A stretch of DNA of 64,000 nucleotides, taken from the NCBI RefSeq assembly GCF_000346465.2, contig NC_034010.1:5831394-5895393 (forward strand), written 5' to 3'. Position 1 is the stretch's first letter; the number at the start of each line of letters is the position of its first letter. Shown here in pieces: positions 12,501 to 22,953 of this stretch. Under the pieces are notes generated by a model. It had not been told where the DNA came from. It saw nothing but the letters and a program-made list of their open reading frames with translations, and searched no databases. A program made the translations under genes and the position numbers. This DNA is from Prunus persica. Its lineage: Eukaryota > Streptophyta > Magnoliopsida > Rosales > Rosaceae.

Positions 12501-13430
12501 CATTTTTAACAAAGTTTCGACGTGGTAATATCATTCACACGACGAACAATATAACACACGACGTAATAAGAATAATTCACAGTTTAATAAAAATTTAAAA
12601 CAGAGTGATAGTAGGTTTACAATTAATTTAGCTTTCTCTGCCACCTTTGGATCAGGGATGTTACCATGTTTGTCCTGTCTAGCTCTCTTCCATAAGGTAG
12701 ATCGATCAATTTCTACCCCAGGCATGGTTTCCTCCAATTGATCCTCCAATCCAACATATCCTTTTCGAGACAATCGATGATTGTACTCGAGTTTCTCCCT
12801 AATCTGTGCATGTTGAGAATGCACAGACTCAAAATCTTTGGATAGCCTTGAAGCTACAAAGGCATCCCATTGTGCTTTCTCTATGAATTTATATGTTTCA
12901 GGGGGTTGGCTTAATTTCTCCCTGTCATTGGTGTATGGAAGGATATAATGCCTCGTTAGTGTAGACTTGAAATCCTTCCATTTCTTGGAAGCAGAAGCTA
13001 AAACAGAGGTCTTGCCCCCTTGGCCTACGACAAAAGCCATGTCAACTGCTTCCCAAATCTGCTCCTTTATATCCTTGGGGATTTGGGACCATTTCTTGTC
13101 CACAAGTGGGATCCTGAAGCGTGCCAACACACCAATATACGACTGCATCTCAATATGTGCTTGGCCAACACCTTTCCCCCTTTTATTGTACTCAACAATT
13201 GGCCTCAGTTTCTGAAGCTTTCTCTTCACAACACGAGGCATTGTGCTCATACCTCGACCAGTCTTTGAATCATCAGAGATTGTTGTCTGGCTGGTTTGTT
13301 CTGTCTCAGCAGATGATGAAGCAAACTTCATCTTCTTCGAAGACTTCATCTCCTTCGAAGACTTGTCTTGAGGAGCTACCATTCCAAGCTTCTTGGAGCC
13401 AGAATCCTTAGTTTGTTGTTGAGAAACCAT
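9578..13430 (-). CDS. CACTA-encoded protein: plant En/Spm domain plus Ulp1-type (C48) protease
   Basis: Minus-strand split gene. Exon 12621-13430 starts at the ATG at 13430 and encodes a K/S-rich N-terminus followed by the Ptta/En/Spm domain (MPRVVKRKLQKLRPIV, RFRIPLVDKKWSQIPKDIK). Exon 11662-12271 continues with GPEHPGRVRGVGAGVSPRQY and a charged E/K repeat (EEKEEEKR units). The gap at 10302-11228 hides the next part. Exons 9855-10134 and 9578-9685 encode the protease C-terminus: His in RHWILLIV, Asp in FLDPL, Gln and Cys in GTPKQPSNVECGYYVMRFM, ending in IDEVRNEWAEFVFQIIK. All catalytic residues are present and the visible splice sites fit. Such proteins are common CACTA passengers; their role in transposition is not settled. 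Whether the frame stays open through the gap is unknown. Confidence 0.8.
10302..11228. other. Assembly gap (927 N)
   Basis: All bases are N. Any frame running through it is an artefact. It interrupts the CACTA protease gene; coding sequence resumes on the right side (minus-strand frame with FKNPLSFVETTLLPEDKTVQ). Confidence 1.
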
Positions 13431-13570
13431 TTTAACAGACAAAACTGCAAGTGAAAATATTTCAGGAAAACATTAAGAACACAAACGACGGTATTAAAAA
13501 ATACGACGTATGATATGATTTTAGACGACGCAATGAAATAATCTCAGATGTAATAAATGTTTAAAACCAT

Positions 13571-13710
13571 TATTTATATAACGTCGTGGTATATATGTTC
13601 ACACGACGTCAATAGTAATACACCGTCGTGGTAAACTATTATTTATATAACGTCGTGGTATTTATGTTCATACGACGTCAATAGTAATACACCGTCGTGG
13701 TATTAACATT
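13571..13710. repeat. 69-bp tandem duplication rich in CGTCG motifs
   Basis: 'tatttatataacgtcgtggt' begins at 13571 and again at 13640, and the following text repeats with only a few changes. It lies upstream of the CACTA protease gene, within its promoter or leader region. Confidence 0.85.
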
Positions 13711-14111
13711 CACACGACGTAAAACAATAAGATATTTTGTCGTCTATATTAGATACCAACCCTAGTTTCTTTTTCTTTATATTTTATCAAATAAGGGAAA
13801 AACAAAAACCATTGTTCAGAGAAATCAAACCTGCAATTAAACAAGCATATAAAAAAAGACTATTATTTTAAAAACAACTTTGTCAATTTTCAGACGACGC
13901 TAGAACAACTTACGAACCGTCGTGGTCTACCGTCGTCTTATTTAGTTGAGGTAGTTGTCTTCAAAGTTGGAAACTTTCCCTCTTTGTCTGTATATTTTAT
14001 CAAACTTGGAAAGAAGTAAAATGATTTTGGCCAGAAAAAAGGTAAAAAGATTTTTCAAACAAAAAACGTATGAGCATGCAAAACAGTAACCAAAATAGTG
14101 AAAATGAAAGC

Positions 14112-14300
14112 TTACCTTTTGCGTGCAATGAAAGCAAGAGGAAGATGATCGATGTTTAAGTTCAAGGACGACGAAGAAGACGAGAGGAAGACGATGAGAA
14201 ACTCTGACAATGCTCTGACAAGGAAAAGAGACGAAAAGGTTTCTCTGGAGATTGAAATTTTTAATCGGGTTTGGAAACAGTGCATGTGTAAGTCCAAAAG
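14112..14300 (-). other. Possible 5' leader exon of the CACTA gene
   Basis: On the minus strand this non-repetitive, purine/pyrimidine-skewed segment ends in a donor-like AAAG|gtaagc at about 14116. It lies upstream of the first coding exon (13430), so it may be a non-coding first exon. No protein similarity was seen. Confidence 0.3.
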
Positions 14301-14939
14301 TTGCTTACATATAAAACCATTTCAAAAAAATAATACGGCGGTTACATTTAACTACGTCGTTTTTAACTAACACGACGCAATATTTTTAGTTCGACGTGGA
14401 ATCATTTCATTTAACGTCGTTAGGTTTAATATAACAGACGTGGATTTTAATTTTTAAATTATGAATAGAATTTTTTTTTTCCCGTGACCTTTCAGTTTAT
14501 TTTTCAATTACAGTGCGTTATAAATAGAGTTTTTTTTCCGGAGGAAATTTAAAACGAAGGAAATTAATATTCTGCAATATGTAAAGTTTCTTTTTTGGAT
14601 GACAGATTTAAATAAAATAAGAATATAAAAACAACTAATGTGTAAGTCAAGTAGACGAAAAGTTGCTTACATATAAAACCATTTCAAAAAAATAATACGG
14701 CGTGGAGTTCTGTAATGTACGTCAGTAATACCGACGTTGATTTTACAATTTAAACGGCGGTTTTTTGGTAAGGACCGCCGTTGGTTTTAAAAATTTATTC
14801 TATAAATTTGTCGCTTTCATTCATTTTCGCGGTTTACATTTAGGGTTCCAAGTTCTTCCTCTCTCAGAGACACTGTCTCTCACATCTCAAAGACAATAAT
14901 TTGGAGGTCTTTCTCAAAGAGAAATTGAGCTTACATTTA

Positions 14940-14973
14940 GGCTAGTTGACAAGAAGAAGCTTGTCAACTAGCC
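14940..14973. repeat. 14-bp palindrome at the edge of the captured gene
   Basis: ggctagttgacaag (14940-14953) and cttgtcaactagcc (14960-14973) are perfect reverse complements separated by six bases. The core is RPN6 coding sequence; the outer eight bases mirror that sequence exactly where RPN6 similarity stops. Confidence 0.9.
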
Positions 14974-15303
14974 TTCTCACTTCCTTGATCAAGCCTGATA
15001 GGACACTTAGTGCTTCTGAATACTCCTTGCTTTCCATCAAAAGAGATGCAAGCCTGGCCTCCACTCGCTGTCGAAGGAAAGTTCGCTTCTCAGGGAAATC
15101 TGAAGATCAGATGTGCCTGATCCTCTGCTTGATTTTTTTGACTAAGAAGATCCGTCAGATTTGTGATAGCCTCTTCCTTTACGTAGAGCTTCAGAAGAAG
15201 AAGATGGGTTTCAAGAATGCGATAGAGAATAGAAATGGCTTCAGATGGCCTCTAAAGCATGAGCAATCGAATCAGTAGTTGCTGGGAGATATGATGAAGA
15301 CAT
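14948..15303 (-). pseudogene. RPN6: Captured, internally deleted fragment of proteasome subunit RPN6 (PSMD11)
   Basis: On the minus strand an ATG at 15303 opens MSSSYLPATTDSIAHALEA, the start of plant 26S proteasome lid subunit RPN6. After a deletion and frame change follow SEAISILYRILET, then EEAITNLTDLLSQ with NQAED, then GTSDLQISL, then EKRTFLRQRVEARLASLLME with SKEYSEALSVLSGLIKEVRR and LVDKLLLV. The order is that of RPN6, but pieces between the blocks are missing and the frame shifts at least twice, so no functional protein is possible. The identification rests on remembered family sequence. It lies in the right arm of the CACTA element. CACTA elements are known to capture host genes. The true RPN6 gene is not in this window. 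Confidence 0.85.
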
Positions 15304-16149
15304 TGTCAATGCTTTGAACTATACAAGTCCTGCAGAAAGATAAAGGACCAAACTGTTAAAGAAACTGAAACAACGGCGGTTTTCTGTTCTACCGTCGTCT
15401 TTTCTCGTCGTCTATATAAAGGTAAGATGGCGGTATATTTATAATTACCGACGTAGATTATTTTGTTAAACGTCGTTAAGTGTACTACAACCGACGTGGA
15501 TTTTATTTTTAAATTATAAATAGAGTATTTTTTTCCCGAATTCTTTCAGTTTTAGTTTTCAATTACAAAGCGTGATAAATAGATTTTTCTTTCCCGAGGA
15601 AATTTCAAATGAGGGAAATTAATGTTCTAGAATTTGTAAACTAACACGACGCAATATTACTAACCCGAGGAAATTATAAATAGATTTTGCTTTCCCGAAG
15701 AAATTTTAAATTAATTCAGTTTGAAACAACGACGGGTTTTTGTTATGACGTCGTTTTTAACTAAAACGACGCAATATTTGTTTTGCGACGTGGAATATTT
15801 TCATTTAACGTCGTTAGTTTTAATATAACCGACGTGGATTTGAATTTTTAAATTATGAATAGAATTTTTTTTCCCGTGACCTTTCAGTTTATTTTTCAAT
15901 TACAGTGCGTTATAAATAGAGTTTTTTTTCCGGAGAAAATTTAAAATGAAGGAAATTAATGTTCTGGAATATGTAAAGTTTCTTTTTTGGATGACAGATT
16001 TAAATAAAATAAGAATATAAAAACAACGACTGTTTTTGTATTACTGTCGTCGTTTTTCGTCGTCTTAAGTAAGACTAAGACGACGTAATATATTTGTTTA
16101 GCGACGTTGATTTGTTTTTTAAACGTCGTTAGGTATAATATAACCGTTG

Positions 16150-16330
16150 TTGAAAATTGTCTCTCTGATTGCAAATTTGCAACGACGTTAGGTATAATAT
16201 TTGTAGATACACAAACGCACACACATCATCAACTTCCAAAAAATTGTCTCTCTGATTGCAAATCTGTGTCATCTGTTAAGATTATGATGTGGAACAGAGT
16301 TCCATCTGGTAAGATTTCGTAACCCTTGGG
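16150..16330. other. Non-motif island in the CACTA right arm
   Basis: This stretch largely lacks the CGACG motif and contains 'attgtctctctgattgcaaa' twice (about 16157 and 16241). It could be another captured piece, but no protein was recognised. Confidence 0.3.
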
Positions 16331-16978
16331 ATCTCAGAAAAATCTGATTATGTCGGCGGTTTTCTATATAAACCGTCGTGGTTATTTCAATTCTTGTCAT
16401 TAAGTAGATCTACCGACGTAGGATAAGAAAATCAAAGAAAAAAATTGTTAACAAAAATTCTTATTAAGACGACGTATAAAATGAATAAATACGACGTTGA
16501 ATTTTATAGTACGATTTAAAGATAACGTCGTAGAACTATACGAGAATGACGTCGATATATTTATATTTTTCGTCGTTGTACATTAATTTAATACGGCGAT
16601 ATTTTGTATTTTAAAGCCTTGGATTTGTTTGTAATTATACGGCGTCTTATACGAAAACCTCGTCGTGTTATTTTATGAGTAAAAACGGCGGCTTTTATTG
16701 AAATCGTCGTCTTTACTTTCTACGTCGGTCGATTCATAACTTCTGCCGTTCTTTGTTGATTTTGATTTTACACTGCCGAAATCTGTTTCAAATAGACGTC
16801 GGTTGTTTAATTAGGTACGTCGTTGTTTTTGAACAGCCATTTGAATCTCCATTTTTAGTTGTCTAAGGTGGTATTACACGACGGTGTTTTTAGAACCGTC
16901 GTCTTTTTAAAAACCACGACGGTTTTCACCTAGACCGTCGTTGTTTTCTGGTCGTCTTTTTCACTTTTTGTAGTAGTG

Positions 16979-17430
16979 TCGAGAGAATATATTCTTGAGC
17001 TTAGATGGAGGAAAGGCCTCAGCCCAATTTTTGTCGAGCCTAGATGAACGAAAGATACAAGCTCAAATTTCATCGTGTTTCGGAAAATCTCAAGGTTGGA
17101 CCTTTTTTCATCCAAAGCTCAATAAAAATTGAGCTTGGCCCTTTCATCTAGAGCTCGACAACAATTAAGTCGGGAATTTCATCCTCCAAGGGCTTCTCAA
17201 GTAAGTCTCTTCGGTCAAGATAGTTCCTCTTGCTTTCTGCTTGCATGCAAGAGGAACCAAAGAATGAGCCGTGAAGGCTAGGCTCAAAAGTTTGTAGCTT
17301 CCCACAATTCGATTTCATCAGGAGATCGGGGATGGCTTTCACCTTCTTCATCTTCACGTCCGTCATGTTGAGGTTCGCATTGGCATTGGGGCTCATTGTG
17401 AACATTCGGACGCTAGTCCTCCCAATTTTT
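16979..17430 (-). other. Unidentified segment between CACTA and the CNGC pseudogene
   Basis: The base composition is higher in GC than its surroundings. A minus-strand open frame at 17148-17405 (85 codons, starting MFTMSPNANANLN) is not recognised. It may be an unknown gene fragment; the sequence gives no clear start, splice or domain signal. Confidence 0.25.
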
Positions 17431-17575
17431 CCAAAATTTTACGACGTTTATTTAGTATATATTTTGAACTTTTAAACGTTATTTAATTTCCTTGTGTGAT
17501 TGAAGTTCATTTTTTCTCTATATTTTTATAATCATCTATGAGTCTAATCATATTAATTGACTTGTTATTCAATAG

Positions 17576-18605
17576 GTATTTGGTGCAATATGGTACTTTT
17601 TCGCTATTCAACGAGTGGGCATTTGTTGGCATGAAGCATGTCGAAAAGAAAATGGATGTAGCGCTAGTACTTTTAGTTGTCATGACCATCACACATTCAG
17701 AAATATCGCATTTCTTAATGATTTATGCCCTATAAGCCCAATGAATGCAACACTCTTCGATTTTGGTATATATGCTAAAGTCCTTCAATCTGGTATACCG
17801 GGGTCAACCAATTATTTTCAAAAGTTCTCGTATTGTTTTTGGTTGGGCTTGCGACATTTAAGGTTTGTATATTTTTCTGTGTTGTTTGTTTGGTCCGAGA
17901 TCAATTTTTTTAGTTCTAACTCATACAATTTATTACTTCACTTACTTTGTTGGAGAAGATTTTGGACTAAAATTGCACAAATGATATAATTTGTTGAATG
18001 AAAAGAAAACTTTAATTTTGTATCTAATATATTTCAGCATTTCATTTTTGCAGTTCTCTTGGTTCAAACCTGGAGCCTAGTATTGATGGACGGGAAAACC
18101 TCTTTTGCGGCCTTTATTTCTATAATTGGCTTGCTCTTATTCTTATATCTCATTGGAAATTTGCAGGTTAGGGTTGAGTTTTATATTAAAATCCATCACA
18201 TGGATTGCTATAATTTGATTGTTTTTTTTTTCTTTCTTTTATATCTTTGAAATTGCGCAGGTTAGAACACCGAGTCTTTGTATTCAAAGTTTTATTAAAA
18301 ATTTGCTTCCTGTATGTATATGTATATGTGTATATATATTGGATATCACATCTATATGCATATTGGCTAGATTGCTGGTTTTTTTTTTTAAAGGTTGGTT
18401 CCTAATTAATGACATGAGCTACTTACTTGTTGTGGCACATAGACATACATGCAGTTGGATACAGCAAGAATACAGGCGTATAGACACAATATGAAAGTGA
18501 AACAAGAGATGGAAAAGAAAGATAATGAGATAGAGTTGTGGTTATCTAAAAATGGCATCCCCAAAAACTTGATTAATGATATCAAGTCCAAGATCATGAA
18601 CAAAG
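17576..18605 (+). pseudogene. Cyclic nucleotide-gated ion channel (CNGC), truncated, part 1
   Basis: Exon 17576-17862 encodes VFGAIWYFFAIQR, a Cys-rich loop, FDFGIYAKVLQSGIP and QKFSYCFWLGLRHL, the S5-pore region of plant CNGCs. Exon 18054-18166 continues SSLGSNLEPSIDGRENLF and then, in a different frame, AAFISIIGLLLFLYLIGNLQ (S6): one extra T in a T run near 18103 breaks the frame. Exon 18443-18605 gives TYMQLDTARIQAYRHNMK with IELWLSKNGIPKNL (C-linker) and is cut at MNK by the retrotransposon. GT-AG splice sites are preserved. The N-terminal and S1-S4 exons are absent. A plasma-membrane cation channel originally; non-functional here. Confidence 0.9.
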
Positions 18606-19286
18606 TGTTGGAATTTTAAAAGGTTTTAAAAATTTAACCGTTTTATTTATTTAATTATTTTGGCTGTTTTATTTTATTTATTATGGGGGTTATAAATATT
18701 TAATATTCAGGTTTTATTTCTGGTTGGTGAATGCCTTAATTTTTTGGTTGGTGAACTTTTATGGTTGGTGAAGGTTATATGTTTTTGGATGCCTATAAAA
18801 GGCCACTCCTCCTTCACATTTGAAACACACAAATACACACAATAACACACGATATATACAATACACTATCAGAATATCGCATACACATTCTAATTCTCTC
18901 CTTTTCTACTTTTACATATATTCTCTACTTTATTATTATTATTTTGGGCAATGGTTATGTGACTTGGATACTTATATCTGTCTGTGAACGTGCTCATAGC
19001 GGATCTTGAGTTTGTGTACAAGGGGTCGTATCTTGGAGTCTTGTAGACCGTCAGTACCTGCACGTAGGGAGGCTACAAAGGCTTTAGGACAGCGTCTTTG
19101 ACGTGCTTCACCGTACCAAACTCACCTTCTTACTTATTATTTATTTTCCTTTTACTTACCTATTATTTTGTTTTCTTCAATTTCATCATACCTTCAAAGC
19201 TTTCCAATTTATTTATATGTTATTTATAATATAAATATTTTGTATTTGGCTTTACGGAAAGAGGAAAACTATTATTTTTTATAACA
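18606..19286 (+). repeat. 5' long terminal repeat
   Basis: 681 bp. A TATA box (tataaaa, 18794-18800) lies 189 bp in and would drive retrotransposon transcription. The central part contains a conserved-looking GC-richer block (ctcatagcggatcttgag to gacgtgcttcaccgtacc) between AT-rich flanks. Confidence 0.95.
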
Positions 19287-22200
19287 ATCTAAAGCCTTTG
19301 TATGTTAAAGTTGTTTTCTTCCCGTATTCCTAGCTTTAATATCTTTTAACTCTTTGACTGAAGCTTTTGCACTTGTATTGGTATTTCAAAATGAAAATTA
19401 CGATTTATTTTGGGTAGATGCAGTTTGAAGCTTTCATGTTGTCTATACAATTTCAATTGCTTCAATATTGTTGGTACATTTGTATTTTTATAATTTGTTG
19501 CTAACGTTTGGGCAATTATTGCTAGTGTTTGAAAATAAAAAAACCTATAGACTATTTTATGTGGTATTATTATTATAGCTCAACGTATTATTATTTTATG
19601 TGGTGTGTCCGTTTTCTACAGCACAATTATTTTTAAAATACATTTCAGAATCTTAAAAATGTTAATAGCATTCAAAAGCTAATTAATGACCATTGAAATA
19701 ATGAAAAAATATATATATTGAAGTGAGCTATGTTTTTCTAAGCTACTGTTTGTTTTAAATAGCTTGTATTGTTTCATTACGGATTACTTTATTATTACTT
19801 ATTAATCAATTTACGTTGAAACATCCAATATTGAATGGTTGAAGTGTTTAAAACCGAAACGTTGAGTGTTTCAAAATCTTTGGTCTATTTTTCCTTTTAA
19901 TTGAAATTTCAAAGCAAGTACATATATATTTTTAGAACAAGTATATATTTGATTTTATTGTGGTGGGCCTTTTTACATTTGCCTTCATTCATTTTGGTTG
20001 CCATCAATCTTCCTTTATATAACGGTCCTTTCCTTTATATCTTTTTTGGTTGGACTTCATATCGTTTTATTGTTCTTACTTTTAGAAGTCCTTCATACCA
20101 ACGTGAGAAGCAATTATAATATATTCTTGGCACTAAAGTTTATTCTTTGAAATTACTATTTTAACATTGTATTTGTATGCACTATCTTTATGTGGTTTAA
20201 TGAATTATGAATTAATATTGAACAGACAATTGTTGCATCTTCGCAAATCTGTGTAGTATACTACTTACTTTGGTTTCAAATTCTTGAAAGAAAAAAGGTG
20301 CAAACAGTTCTTTTGTAGTTTAATTTTGAATTCAAAATCTAATATTGCGGTAGTTTTAAATTTGGCCTCTCTGTGTATTCAATTTTATATTGATTCTTGT
20401 TTTAATTTATATCTATTAATTTTTTGCGAAAACGTGCAGAGAGTTTATGTGACATTATTGCAAGTTTTATTGAGCCTAATTATTCTTTATTTTGATGGCT
20501 GTCATTGCTTTGAATTTGGGAGAAAAACCTATAGTTTTTTTTTGTAGTATAAATGCATCACTTTAACACCTTGGACATTAGCTCCTTTTGATTCCAGAAT
20601 TAGTTAATTGCTCTTGACTTCTTTTTGAAGCTTTTGCATTTCACATTCAATTACGAGATTTTATTTATTTTTTAATTTATGCAGCTTTAGCTTCAAAACT
20701 TTAATGTCAATTTCATGACATTTAGAGCTTTTATTTTGGCAGTAAAATTGTTGATATTGTTAGGTGATTATTGCCTTTAATGTTCTGAACATTTATGCAA
20801 TTTAATTACATCTTTGTTTTAATACCTTGGATTCCTTTTAAAGTTGCCAACGCCTATATATTTCGATTGTGCAATCCTTCATATTAGTTTCTTGAGTTAA
20901 TCTAATGTTCTTTTGATTATAAAGTCTTGACAGCTGCCACACTGAGTTAATTGCCATGAAATGTACATTGTGGAATTCTCCTGAGAAAACTGAAATGAAA
21001 TAATAAATTATATCACTGTAAGTGGCATTAATTTTGAGTTTTGGTGTAAGGCTTTCAAACCCTAAATTTTTGAGGCATTTTTTTCTTTTGAGGCTTTCGA
21101 TGGTTTTGTTATATTTACAATGACTATCAAGATCATTGTGAGTACATATCTTATGAATTTAAAATTAAATAAATTTTGGTACCGTCTTCATATATTTTGA
21201 GAATTCCCTAATTTGTGGGGGTTGAGTTTTTCCTTAACTATGTGGGTATTTGTTGGAATTTTTGTGGGTAGTTCAACATACAAAATTAATTTCAATTTTA
21301 TATTGAATTTAATTTCCCAGATTTTGAGTGGTTTGATTACCTCTTTAAAACTGAAGTTATTTTGTATATTTATTATATGAGTTTTCATATCTCTTTTTAT
21401 TCAAATTTATTCAATTTTAATTAGCGCTCAAATGCTTACGTTATTTGCGTTTTGATAATTATTAATATTTTATTTTAAAACTTGTGGACCAATTTGTGGA
21501 AGTTGAATTTTCTTAAATGGAAAATTTAATGCTGTAATTTATTTGTTAACATTATGCAGTTTTGCTTTTATGTTGAAAATATTAGATTCATTTATGTAAG
21601 CTTTCCTTCTCTCTTTCCCATATTTTGTGTGTTTTCAATTTCTTTATGTTCTAATGGGAAAGATTCATTATATTCATTTAGTGACATAATAATTTTTATA
21701 TTTCCTTGGCAAACATGTTGTGTCCATGTGAAATTTATTTTCATTACAAAATTTTATTATGAGACTAACTTGTCTTCAATTTTGATATGAAAATGTGTGC
21801 AACTAATGATTATAATTTTGGTAGAGACTTCTTATTGTCTTATAGATTCCTATTGAGAATCAAGAAGATACAATTTCAACTTGCGTATGTGATCATAATT
21901 TCAGCCACTTGGAGTGCACAAAAGGGAGTAAGAGTATCCTCTAATACTTGGTATTTATAATTAAATTTATTTAATGAATTAAGCGTTGCATAGTTTGTTC
22001 ATAGCTTCATCAGGTGCACTCAAAGTTTCAAAGACTATTGCAGGCTCATACTTGAGTACCAATATTTGAGAGGTATCGGATTATATGAATTTATATGCAG
22101 TGGGATTTCCATTATACTTTAATGTATACCAATGCATATGTACTGTCCAATTATACTGAGGTGAAATCCACTAATCATTTGTGTGCAAGATTGTGTAGGA

Positions 22201-22953
22201 AATATTTTAATAACATGCAGGTTTAAAGTGCGCTAAAATGGAGAACAAAGACATGACCTACATTATATATGCCTTGTGAAGGCTAGTCTTGATATGCATG
22301 CCTCGTGGAGGAGGCTATTAATGCAAAATGTCGAGGGGGATGTGCTTAAGCCCATAAGGGAGTCACCTAGGGAGGTAACCCAACTTCTGTGATTGGAGAT
22401 CCCATGAAGGAAGTTCAATGTGGTAGAAACAATCCATACTGCGTGACTCATATAGCACTCATAAAACTATGGAGATATCCTTGAGATATTCTTCTGCTCA
22501 TCCCTAAGGCAAAAGTGCTATTTTATGTGACGTTAGGAAGGGATTTATCCCTGAATGAGTTTCAAGGCGGGCAAACTCCCGCAGGGTGCAGGTCACATGT
22601 ACTCTTGGAGAACTCACCTAAGTGGGAGACGTCGTGAGGCCGCGACTATGAGAATTGGGCTATTCTCTAGTAACTCTCATGAGAATCAAGATTAGCGCAT
22701 GGCCATAAATAGCGCTACCCCGCATCCAAGTCTCAACTAATACTATGTGTGGGATATGTTGAAGTTTGGTCAAAGGTGCCGAGTTCAATACTGTGTACAC
22801 TCAGGTTCCTCAAATGGAGACTATCATCACTAAGTGAAGGTTCAAGCCCGGAAGGCACCTACACCTATTACATAGTATTATATTGCCTATATATATTATA
22901 TATTTTTCACTGTTTTTTTGTCACGGTAAAATTTTGAAAACCTTGTGGGGGAT
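19287..22953 (+). other. Retrotransposon interior without recognisable proteins
   Basis: The first 2.9 kb is AT-rich and free of long frames. 22200-22900 is GC-richer and has phrases such as cctcgtggaggaggctatt and gggcaaactcccgcaggg, but is full of stops. It may contain packaging or priming signals. No family was recognised. Confidence 0.6.

Larger units (their letters stand above)
14430..16022. repeat. Diverged direct repeats of about 200 bp
   Basis: The segment at about 14440-14640 (cccgtgacctttcagtttat, then ataaatagagtttttttttcc-like text) recurs at about 15835-16022, with a more diverged copy at 15480-15660. A second short duplication (aaaagttgcttacatataaa) is at about 14298 and 14660. 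These are internal duplications of the CACTA right arm. Confidence 0.75.
4753..16960. repeat. Element-wide array of CGACG/CGTCG motifs at about 20-bp spacing
   Basis: Short motifs of the type ACGACGG, CCGTCGT, GACGTC and ACGTCG recur in both orientations through nearly all non-coding parts of the CACTA element: about 4753-6045, 6895-7075, 7850-9480, 9735-9830, 10150-10300, 11378-11625, 12295-12560, 13480-13930 and 14335-16960. Between 11378 and 11625, 13 motifs start 14-24 bp apart (mean about 20); 5091-5396 shows mostly 19-24 bp. They are nearly absent from the protein-coding exons. En/Spm elements carry TNPA-binding repeats, but known ones lie in the few hundred subterminal bases, so this extent is unusual. 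Confidence 0.85.
4739..16978 (-). mobile_element. CACTA (En/Spm) DNA transposon, 12.24 kb
   Basis: The ends are 28-bp inverted repeats starting CACTACTACAAAAA and ending AAAAAGACGAC, with 25 of 28 matching. CACTA termini plus En/Spm-type coding content (plant transposase domain, Ulp1-type protease, DUF4216) identify the superfamily. The genes read on the minus strand. The flanking triplets differ (TGT before, TCG after), so no 3-bp target duplication is visible. The Tnp2 catalytic core was not found, though 927 bp are unsequenced. The element is probably non-autonomous or was rearranged after insertion. It also carries tandem duplications and a captured host gene piece. Confidence 0.93.
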
